The notes below the pieces were generated by a model that saw only the letters and a list, made by a program, of their open reading frames with translations, had not been told where the DNA came from and did no database searches. Source: Paramoeba atlantica (taxonomy: Eukaryota; Discosea). From it: a stretch of DNA of 64,000 nt. This document shows positions 56,695 to 64,000 of this stretch, one piece after another. A program made the translations under genes and the position numbers. The stretch is taken from positions 186,001-250,000 of the forward strand of contig CDRNVI010000008.1 in the NCBI GenBank assembly GCA_977017575.1. The letters run 5' to 3'. Positions within the stretch are counted from its first letter, which is position 1. Each line of letters begins with the position of its first letter.

Positions 56695-58288
56695 GGGGAC
56701 GGAATAATATTAAGATGCGGTTTATTATTAAGTTGCGGCTTATTATTAAGTTAGACAAGTTATTATTAAGCTAGACAGGTTATTATTAAGCTGGACAAGT
56801 TATTATTAAGTTGTCAAGTTATTATTAAGTTTGTGTTTTTCGATGGGAGAAGGAGATTCTTGGAGCTCGAGAGAACGATGCTTTGATAACAACCGAGATG
56901 GTGCGCCAAGAGGCATTTCGCATGCTGAAAAAGGAAAACCGCAAATCACCAGAGCAGAACAAAACACGGGGGATTACAAGAGTAAGCGAACGTTGGATAG
57001 GTAGATTCCTCCACTCTTACAAATGGTCTATAAGATTAGTAAAGAGATCAACTCAGCTATCAAGTGAAGAGATAAAGAAAAGAATTCATTCCTTTCATGC
57101 GTTTGCCTATGGTTGTCTTAAAACAAAAAAGTTTCGTTCCGTTCTGAATTTTGATGAAATTCCCATATCATTTCGCGGGTCCATGAAATCTTTAAAAACA
57201 ATTGCACAGCGAGGAGAAGAAGATGTGCGAGGGCGTTGCAATCCGGATGATATGAAGCGATGCGCAACGCTTATCTGCGGTGCTGGCGTGAAACTGGATA
57301 AAAATGGAAGTCCAAAGAGTCATTTCTTTCTAAAACCTTTTATCGTGTGGAAAGGAGCTGGAAATGGATCTAGTCACGAGATATTTGATGCGAGGACGGC
57401 TCGAGCTTTTACTCCGAAAGGTGTCGTGAACAAAGATTTTTTTCTCCAAGACTTTATTCCCTTTCTCAAACGTGAACTGGATATAAATGACGCAGGCCAC
57501 ACTTTAATTTATCTAGACTCCTGCCGATCTCACATAACAAGTGACGTTCTCGATGCGTTTGCCACTGTGGCTAACTGCTATTGTGCCATATTACCCCCTG
57601 CAACAACATCCTGGATCCAATGGATTGATGTATTTTATGCTTCTTCGTACAAACGCGAGCAAGTAAACATTTGGCACAGAGAACAACATATCCGTCGGAC
57701 CGCCCGCCAAAAAAGACAATGGATACATAATGCCGTTGCCCGAGCGCACGAACAAGTTATAAACCTCGACAACGACTCTCTTGATGAATCAAGGACCCTT
57801 TCCTCTTCTATGAACGTTGTTCAACAATTCAAAAGCTTGGGGTATATCGACCCTTGTGATGCATCGTGGTCGCATGTGAAATGTTTAGAAGGATATGTCT
57901 TTGTTCCACCAAGCGATGACGATGAGAGAGACGAAGCTAAGGGAATCGAAGATGCCTTTAAGCGTGGGAAAAGCGTCCAGGCACGAAAGTCATTCCAAGG
58001 ACGGCTCGATAAATGGTGTAACCCACGACGCTCCACCGAATAAAGGTAAAGAAAAGAAAGATTTATGAAGTTTATGAAGTCGGGTAAAGATTCAGATAAA
58101 AAAAATATTGTTAAAGATTGCATACATAAAAAAACAATTTGTTAATTTTATTACAAACTTAATAATAACCCGCCGACAAGTTAATATTAAGTTTCAAAAC
58201 GTTGACAGGTTATTATTAAGTTTGACAGGTTGTTATTAAGTTGTCAAGTTATTATTAAGTTTCAACAACTTAATATTATTCCGTCCCC
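56695..58288 (+). mobile_element. pogo/DDE_1-type transposon
   Basis: The ends GGGGACGGAATAATATTAAG (56695-56714) and its exact complement (58269-58288) bound the element. Just inside, TTATTATTAAG(T/C) repeats follow, five at the left and three or more at the right. It encodes the transposase 56898-58043. A stand-alone right end occurs at 60474-60541. Confidence 0.8.
56898..58043 (+). CDS. pogo/Tigger-like (DDE_1 superfamily) transposase
   Basis: 381 residues from ATG 56898; the frame is open a little upstream. A CENP-B-like HTH half is seen at the start (RWIGRFLHSYKWSIR). The catalytic core shows NFDEIPISF (D1), IYLDSCRSHIT (D2) and TSWIQWIDVFYASSYK (third acidic residue, D), the DDE_1 layout with Asp last. 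The C-terminus is acidic then basic. The first HTH appears missing, or lies behind a start I cannot see. The frame is otherwise intact, so this copy could be recent. Confidence 0.75.
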   Translation: MVRQEAFRMLKKENRKSPEQNKTRGITRVSERWIGRFLHSYKWSIRLVKRSTQLSSEEIKKRIHSFHAFAYGCLKTKKFRSVLNFDEIPISFRGSMKSLKTIAQRGEEDVRGRCNPDDMKRCATLICGAGVKLDKNGSPKSHFFLKPFIVWKGAGNGSSHEIFDARTARAFTPKGVVNKDFFLQDFIPFLKRELDINDAGHTLIYLDSCRSHITSDVLDAFATVANCYCAILPPATTSWIQWIDVFYASSYKREQVNIWHREQHIRRTARQKRQWIHNAVARAHEQVINLDNDSLDESRTLSSSMNVVQQFKSLGYIDPCDASWSHVKCLEGYVFVPPSDDDERDEAKGIEDAFKRGKSVQARKSFQGRLDKWCNPRRSTE

Positions 58289-58394
58289 CGGTTTACTACT
58301 TCAATGCACACGACACCTGGCCAACACTTGGCAGGGAAACACCAACAACAAAAAAGTGTCAAACATGTGAACAGTTTTTTTGTATACTGTACTT

Positions 58395-58900
58395 TTTTTG
58401 CCATTTTTTTCGCCAAGTTGAAATTTTCTATAATTCTCTTTTTCCGAAAAAATCCGAGCTTGGCGGACCAGTCCTGCGGATACGCGGGGGGTTCACCCCC
58501 GGGTAGGGTGGTGGAAAATACTCGCCAAGACCCTATCCCTTCTGCGGGTTTGTTTCGAAAAATAAGTTTTTCAAAAAAAATCTTGCGGTATAGACCCCCC
58601 ATTTTTTTCAATTTTGGACAACCGGAGCCCCCTTCAAAAAACATTTTAATTAATTAATTAAAAAAACCACCGTAGCCCCCCCTAAAAAAAATTTTCCTTT
58701 ATTATATTACCCCAAAAAAATCGGAAAATTTGACCTTGTCGAACCCCTCCTGCGCGTACCAGGGGGGGGGGGGGGAATTATCGCCGCGGCCTACCCCACC
58801 ACTTCCCTACGCTCGATTTTGAAAATCAAAAAATTCGAAACATAAATTCGCGACGTATGCCCCCCCTCCCTGAACCCCCCATTATTTTGGATGGGGGGTT
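58395..58900 (+). repeat. C-rich composite element fragments
   Basis: CGCCAAGTTGAAATTTTC...GACCAGTCCTGCGGATACGCG, ACCCCCCATTTTTTTCAATTTTGG and a second piece with TCCTGCGCGTACCAGGGGGG match 39900-40180 and 51470-51660. A TTAATTAATTAATT run lies at 58646. Confidence 0.55.
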
Positions 58901-59185
58901 CCCCATGAATGGAAGCCTACCGAACGTATTGGGTGGAGAAAGCGACTCCAACCGTACCATTCTTTCGACACAAAAATGCCCCTTTAGGTCCGAAAAATAT
59001 TTTTTCACCTTTTTTAGTCAAAAATGGGTCATTTTGAGGGGCGCACCACGGTTCGAAGAAGTGATACCTTGCGAAAACAACTGCGGAGAAAGCTAGTGTA
59101 GGTCCCAAACTATCAAAATAGAATAGGGGAAACGATTTTGGAAAAATATTTCTTTTGCCATTTTTTTCGCCAAGTTGAATTTTTT
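58901..59185 (+). repeat. Repeat shared with 39660-39930
   Basis: ATGAATGGAAGCCTACCGAACG to GCGGAGAAAGCTAGTGTAGG, in the same order as at 39670-39870. Not coding. Confidence 0.6.
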
Positions 59186-59382
59186 TTAGCTAGTTGGGCG
59201 ATGGGGTTCAGGTAGGGGGGCGGAAAAAAAAATCCAAGGTTAAAGCACCACAGTCTGACAAAGATTCTGTTGCAAAGAAGTTTGTACGGCGTAAAGCGAG
59301 AGAAAGACGCGAGAGAAAACCACTTTCAGAAAAACGGAAGAGGCGGGCCATAGGGTACACGACAATGAGTTACGCGATAGGG

Positions 59383-60473
59383 AAGATTTGCTTGCAATGG
59401 AGCTTGATCCATGTTCGACGCAACTAACGACAACCCAAATACAGACTGCGTCCGCTGGATCCACGATTCACGACCAAGCTGCCCCCTATCCCTAGGGTGG
59501 AGGTGGCGGAGTGGCAAGAATTCAAAGTTTGAAGCACATGGTGCTCAGGCGGCGGGTTCAAACCCGCTCATCGAAATATTCCTGGCGGCCTCACTCTAAG
59601 AGGCTGGGCTGATAACCGACTAGGCCCAGTACTCGGAGGACCGTCCCGGACCCTCCCCTCAGGGAACCAGCTCCCTTACCTGGCTTACACCTCTTGGGTG
59701 AGCCGTGTTGACGTACAGTTCGTCGACGCAGCGTGTTGGCAACAGCACGTTGGTGCCGCCTTGGACAAGCGGAAACTGGTAGAGGACGTCGGCCTCGGAA
59801 CTTCCAAATCTGTCTGTGAAGGGTCTGGCTTGCCAGTGACCATCCGGAGCAATCCGGAATGATTTGGATTTTTGGATTTTTTTTGCCCCCTATCCCCCAT
59901 CATCGCAACAACGAGGAATGCCCCCAGCAACCAATTCTGCAGAGAACGCTGTCTCAGCAGAATTGAGTCAAGGACAACGGGAAGATGGGTACTCCGGCTC
60001 ACAAGGCGCATCTTTTCCCCTCAACGGAGACGATTCTCGACAGTGCCCGGCTCAGGGATGTTCATGACGGAGCTTGCCAAACGTGTCGTGGCAAGCTTTT
60101 TACAACCACGTCGCTTGCCGGCACGGAAGCAGCATTCCCGCAGAGTGGTGGGATGGAGAAGGTCGCTTCCTTTGTTCTTCTTGCGGGCGAAACTACGGCA
60201 AAAACAAACGTTCATATCACCCCCATAGCTGCAAAGCAACAATGGCCTCTCCGCCATCCGAGCTTCATGCGCAAACCCTTCCTGACGCGGAGAGCCCAGG
60301 ACGGAGAGCCGTAATCACTCAGTTTGAGATTCCATCTTCATCAACTATCTGCTCGCTACCGCTTAGTACATGCAAGGACGCACCACATCGATGCCGAAAA
60401 AAAAAAAATCGATGCCGCCAGCTGTGGGGTGAAATTCTTACGGAGACCATGGATAACGCCGTCAAAAACAATT
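59383..60473 (+). mobile_element. LINE 5' coding fragment with zinc fingers (R2/CRE-like), split by a SINE
   Basis: With the SINE and one target copy set aside, one frame runs from near ATG 59398 (MELDPCSTQ) through QAAPYPPSSQQRGMPPATN to CPAQGC at 60028. It continues past one TGA into NHVACRH, making a C-x4-C...H-x4-H-like finger, then LCSSCGRNYGKNKRSYHPHSC, a second finger. LWGEILTETMDNAV follows, as in the linker before the reverse transcriptase of R2-like elements. No reverse transcriptase remains; the sequence is cut by a pogo-like end at 60474. Confidence 0.55.
59493..59883 (+). repeat. tRNA-derived SINE, full copy with 13-bp target duplication
   Basis: The head has A-box TGGCGGAGTGG (59504-59514) and B-box GGTTCAAACCC (59555-59565), a tRNA-Leu/Ser-like arrangement. 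The body is about 300 bp and the tail is GATTTGGATTTTTGGATTTT. The target TGCCCCCTATCCC is present at 59480-59492 and 59884-59896. It was inserted into LINE coding sequence. Confidence 0.85.
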
Positions 60474-60541
60474 CACTATTATTAAGTTGTCAAGTTATTA
60501 TTAAGTTTCAACAACTTAATATTATTCCGCTCCCCGGTTTA
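60474..60541 (+). repeat. Lone right end of the pogo-like element
   Basis: TATTATTAAGTTGTCAAG to CTTAATATTATTCCGCTCCCC, nearly identical to 58235-58288. Confidence 0.75.
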
Positions 60542-60616
60542 CACGCGGCACATCTTCAGATACAGGTTCTAGCTGTGAAAGTGATTTTCTTCTCTTTCCT
60601 ATTTCATTACCAGTCT

Positions 60617-61011
60617 ACTTAACATACCTATACCTTGATAACAAACCTATACCTTGATAACATACCGGGGGAGTATGTTAAATGGGTATGTGGTTTATAT
60701 GACGTTTTTTCGATCAGATACCTAAACACCCCCTACTGGTAATGAATTCAAAATCCTAGGTCAAAACACTGGGACCTGTTATACCTGTATACGCTTTGGT
60801 TTCATTCGATAAGTCTTCACCCTGTACTGGTAATACACTTACAAAGGCCAACATTCAACTTGAAGTGTGTGACACGCGAGGCCGAAGAGGAATGAGGAGG
60901 CGCAAGGAAAAAAGGCAGAAGGCGGTGCCTTCTGTCTTTTTGCCGCGGCGACGACGACTTCCTCGCGTGGGAAGCTGTAAGGGGTCCTAGGGAGCATGTT
61001 TCAATGGCTAT
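60617..61011 (+). repeat. TATACCTTGATAAC repeats and shared flank
   Basis: CCTATACCTTGATAACA twice, then ACCGGGGGAGTATGTT. From 60938 the TTTGCCGCGGCGACGACG flank that also precedes the 40326 foldback element. Confidence 0.5.
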
Positions 61012-61078
61012 GTAACCCAGGCTAAAGTGGACGAGGGAGATACCAAAGGCGCCTTTGGAAAACGACCACAAAACTTTG
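61012..61078 (+). mobile_element. Foldback element, single arm
   Basis: GTAACCCAGGCTAAAGTGG...GATACCAAAGGCGCCTTTGG followed directly by the reverse repeat at 61078; the second arm is missing. Confidence 0.6.
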
Positions 61079-61515
61079 ACTAAAAAAAGGTGAAAAAGTA
61101 TTTTTCGGACCTAAAGGGGCACTTTTGTGTCGAAAGAATGGTGTGGTTGGAGTCGCGTTCTCTACTCAATACGTTCGGTAGGCTTCCATTCATGCCTACG
61201 AGTGATTTCCCACGCGCAAATATCGGATTTAGTGCTCTGAGAGTCAAAATACGCGAAAATCACCCCATTTTTACCCGAAATTCGGCTATTTTTAGCTATA
61301 ATCTTTCCGTTTTCCAGGCTAAATTTTCTTTTTTAGGCTCTTCGTTAAACGCGGCGGTAGTTTTCAACGCGAAGCGCGCAGCATGAGTGACTTCTAAGTT
61401 GAAAACAACCACCGCGTTTAACGAAGAGCCTAAAAAAGAAAATAGTTACCGTCCGATCCATAATTAAGGAATTTCTTTTTTAGGCTCTTCGTTAAACGCG
61501 GTGGTTGTTTTCAGA
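61078..61515 (-). repeat. Reverse copy of the 39.6-kb repeat joined to the 120-bp palindrome
   Basis: 61078-61323 is the complement of 39541-39790. The palindrome fills 61324-61442 and a second half-palindrome starts at 61471. Confidence 0.6.
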
Positions 61516-61660
61516 AGTGTGTGTTCCGCGCAAAACTCTCACTGAACCATCCGTGTAGAAATGTACAGATTTAAGTTTGGTGAATGGAACGCTAGATTCT
61601 TCAATAAATTGCAGATCTTTATACCGTCCGATCCATAATTACTGCGGTGAAAAATCATTC

Positions 61661-62046
61661 CAAAAAAAAAAATCCAAATCATTCCGGATTGCTCCGGATG
61701 GTCACTGGCAAGCCAGACCCTTCACAGACAGATTTGGAAGTTCCGAGGCCGACGTCCTCTACCAGTTTCCGCTTGCCCAAGGCGGCACCAACGTGATGTT
61801 GCCAACACGCTGCGTCGACGAACTGTACGTCAACACGGCTTACCCAAGAGGTGTAAGCCGGGTAAGGGAGCTGGTTCCCTGAGGGGAGGGTCCGGGACGG
61901 TCCTCCGAGTACTGGACCTAGTCGGTTATCAGCCCAGCCTCTTAGAGTGAGGCCGCCAGGAATATTGGGATGAGCGGGTTTGAACTCGCCGTCTGAGCAC
62001 CATGTGCTTCAAACTTTGAATTCTTGCCACTCCGCCACCTCCGCCC
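61661..62046 (-). repeat. tRNA-derived SINE, reverse full copy
   Basis: Complement of the 59493-59883 copy including the GGCGGAGTGGC head (62023-62042) and the A-rich tail in complement. The target duplication is not evident. Confidence 0.8.
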
Positions 62047-62099
62047 TAAAGAGTACAACACTCAGGGTTCCCGAGCGATCGCTCACCTCAGTACTAACT

Positions 62100-62600
62100 G
62101 AGCCTGGCGGTGCTTAACCTCACAAAGAACAGGATGTGGTGTTTTCACCGTAGTATGGCCGTACAACCTGCAGGTTGGTGGTTAGATTCCCGCTATCGAC
62201 AAAACTCGCAACCTGGCGGCCTCACTCAAGGGGAAGCGATCAGGAGTTCCTCCAAGGCCCATACTCAACCCCGCTCCCCTGGAGGACCGATCTGGAACCG
62301 CCGAGCTGAACCAGGCTCCGGCGCAACCGCTAAATTGCGATCTGCCTACGCAAAGGAGGCTTGAGACACAGCCTAAACGATTCGAGGCGGTTGGACGCCC
62401 GTCCTGGTAGCTACGGTTGCGTAGCCGTTCTCGGGCTGCAAGGTGTCGAGTGCCGTCTGGGAAGGGGGTAGCAAGACAATGAAGGTCAGTGACCTGAAAC
62501 TCTACCCTAACGGTTGGCGCTGCAGAGCCCTCCGTGTCTTCTTCTTTTTCTTCTTCTTCATCTTCTTCTTCTTCTTCTTCTTCTTCTTCTTCCGCAAGGA
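62100..62600 (+). repeat. Second SINE-like element with (CTT)n tail
   Basis: B-box-like GGTTAGATTCCC at 62188, a GC-rich body with GGCGGCCTCACTCAAGGGG, and a TTCTTCTTC tail at 62540-62592. Not clearly related to the other SINE beyond GGCGGCCTCACTC. Confidence 0.5.
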
Positions 62601-62689
62601 ATACATAGATGCATTCCTTGGCAATGTTGTGCCACATGTTTGGTCATAGCCTCTTTTTCAAGAGGTGTTTCGGAACACCTGGTATGTGT

Positions 62690-62880
62690 TTTCCGTTTCA
62701 AGGACGTTTTCTGTCCAAAGAAAAGCTGTCCAAAAAAAGCTTCTGCGGGTTTTGTTCGAAAAAAGTTTTTTTCAAAAAAAGTTCGTGCGGTATCCCCCCC
62801 CCACTAGACCCCCTCCATGGACGCCCCCCATGGACCCCCCATTTTTTTCATTTTTTTTTTAAATTTTGGCCCTTTTTGAT
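62690..62880 (+). repeat. C-rich composite element fragment
   Basis: CTTCTGCGGGTTTTGTTCG, CCCCATGGACCCCCCATTTT and TTTTAAATTTTGGCCC match parts of 39980-40180. Confidence 0.5.
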
Positions 62881-63448
62881 CTTTTGCACAAAGTTGAGCT
62901 TCGGGATTCGGAAGGTCACTTTCGAGAAGAATAACTCACCAATTGTAATAAGTTGATCGTCGTTCGTTCGCTTTTTGTACCTTTTTATGCACTCTTCTTG
63001 AGCTTCCGTACTGACTGAAAAATCTTAAAAAGGAAGACGATCACAACAACACAACAACAAAGACACTGATATTTGAATATCAGTTAAAGGGTCTGTAATT
63101 TACACCATAAAATAGAACCCACCTACGTACAAGCTCACTTGGCTTTTACGCGTAGAAGCATCTTCTACGACCATGACATACATACTTCCTCATTACTTTC
63201 TTTGGTAAATAACCCGTTAGGTGCGAATGCGGCTTCCGGCGCTTTGCTTTCATAACCATTTGACTTCCTTATCTGTTGGCTCTATATTCCTGTTTTTGCC
63301 TAGGGCAAAGAGCGAAAAAGCTTAATAAATCCAAACCTTATTGACAAAATCAATATCCTATCTCTCTTCTTCATAAAACGTATATTAATACTAATGGCAT
63401 AGTGTATTTAACGACTTCCCTTAGCATGGTTTTGCTTTCCTTATTTGC
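62881..63448. other. Spacer downstream of the RNase H-like gene
   Basis: No gene. A short ATATTTGAATATCAG inverted repeat lies near 63068. Composition returns to that of the left-hand intergenic regions. Confidence 0.45.
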
Positions 63449-64000
63449 TCAATGAGATCTCCTGGTAGATTTTTGCGTCTTGCTTTCATCCTCTCTAAGC
63501 GAGCGTTTTCTCTGAGGGGTTCTTCCCGTAAGTACTGATATGCAAACTGGGATCTCATTCTTGACGCGTGTGTCTTCTGCACTCTTGCGCAGTTTTATGC
63601 CAATTTTTTCATTGGTTTTGGTTGATTTCCCCTTCGAACGGGTGCGTTTCAATGTTTTTGATGAAGGGGTTCTACTAACAACTTCATTTTGAGAAAGAGC
63701 CTCAGATTTTGGAGGATCGGGTGTTTCCTCTTCAGCCCTCACCTGTGTAAATGCAAAAACTGGCAAAGTCCGTTTTTGTAACGATTTGAACATTTGGTCT
63801 GTGTTCAGTGGGGTCATGTTTCGTCTTTTGGAGCAGGATTTTTCTTCCAAACCACGGAAAAAAAAGGAGGCGTTTTCGTCAGACTGTTGATAAGCTCTTT
63901 TCGCAAGCCAGTCCGATGTGTCATTATGTGGGTTCCCTTCATGCCCCCTAACCTTGATGATGAACACGCGTCGGTCAGCTTCTAATTGAAAGCAGGCACG
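63449..64000 (-). CDS. RNase H-like protein, C-terminal part (partial)
   Basis: The frame enters from the right edge on the - strand: QLEADRRVFIIKVRGHEGNP, then NDTSDWLAKRAYQ. This is the last motif of RNase HI (VxGHxGNxxND-xD-LA), with the catalytic His and the final Asp. About 130 Lys/Arg/Ser-rich residues follow to the stop at 63449. It may be cellular RNase H1 or the RNase H of a retroelement; the unusual basic tail and lack of neighbours of element type favour a host gene slightly. It is the only host-like frame on the - strand. Confidence 0.55.
   Translation of the reverse strand, partial: RACFQLEADRRVFIIKVRGHEGNPHNDTSDWLAKRAYQQSDENASFFFRGLEEKSCSKRRNMTPLNTDQMFKSLQKRTLPVFAFTQVRAEEETPDPPKSEALSQNEVVSRTPSSKTLKRTRSKGKSTKTNEKIGIKLRKSAEDTRVKNEIPVCISVLTGRTPQRKRSLREDESKTQKSTRRSH

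Noticed and set aside
59864-60314. Several overlapping short + frames (59864, 59872, 59985) as separate genes
   Set aside because: Only the frame with the Cys/His finger pattern looks coding; the others are shadows.
61577-61882. Short frames within SINE copies (also at 50660-50842 and 59685-60011)
   Set aside because: The same peptide recurs in each copy because the SINE body is conserved; SINEs are non-coding.

Overview
The window looks like nuclear DNA of a protist, most likely a euglenozoan or another lineage that transcribes long polycistronic units and trans-splices a leader (inference, moderate confidence). About fourteen recognisable host genes between position 1 and 42.6 kb lie on the + strand, every one as a single uninterrupted exon. 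Several have a pyrimidine-rich tract ending in AG just upstream of the start. All three stop codons are used as stops. One gene joins a P-loop kinase-like domain to an mRNA-guanylyltransferase fold, an arrangement I recall from the trypanosome capping enzyme. Type II IPP isomerase and R2/CRE-like LINE pieces fit the same picture. None of this proves the taxon.

Host genes, left to right: 3' end of type II isopentenyl-diphosphate isomerase (2-280); Swiss-Army-Knife HAD protein (441-1754); transcription-type cyclin (2301-3290); an unrecognised coiled-coil protein (3721-5076); uracil-DNA glycosylase (5887-6816); an LRR gene cut short by repeats (8279-8929); P-loop plus capping-enzyme-like protein (10489-14409); COG2 (15099-17012); GRASP (17456-18271); a second LRR gene fused to a LINE 3' end (18411-19785); NOC3 (20182-22125); XPC/Rad4 (22364-25507); RAD54-like SNF2 ATPase (28283-31546); DHX8/Prp22-like DEAH helicase (32014-34983); mitochondrial helical-repeat protein (35156-36940); class I methyltransferase (41585-42556). 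The themes are DNA repair (UNG, XPC, RAD54-like), RNA processing (cap-like protein, DHX8, NOC3) and Golgi (COG2 next to GRASP).

From about 37 kb to 62.9 kb the window is almost entirely transposable elements, often nested. They include a Tc1-like DD34E element, a Harbinger/IS5-type transposase with an N-terminal zinc domain plus a shrunken relative, and an IS30-family element with inverted repeats and a 3-bp target duplication sitting inside a 59-bp minisatellite. There is also a non-autonomous hAT-like element with an 8-bp duplication, a pogo/DDE_1 element, foldback elements whose two arms match each other better than they match other copies, a tRNA-derived SINE family with a 13-bp duplication, R2/CRE-like LINE fragments, and a family of palindrome-headed elements with C-rich repeats. 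Smaller elements occupy 6.9-8.1, 8.9-10.4 and 25.8-28.3 kb. At the right edge an RNase H-like gene runs on the - strand, so the element-rich block may be a convergent strand-switch region.
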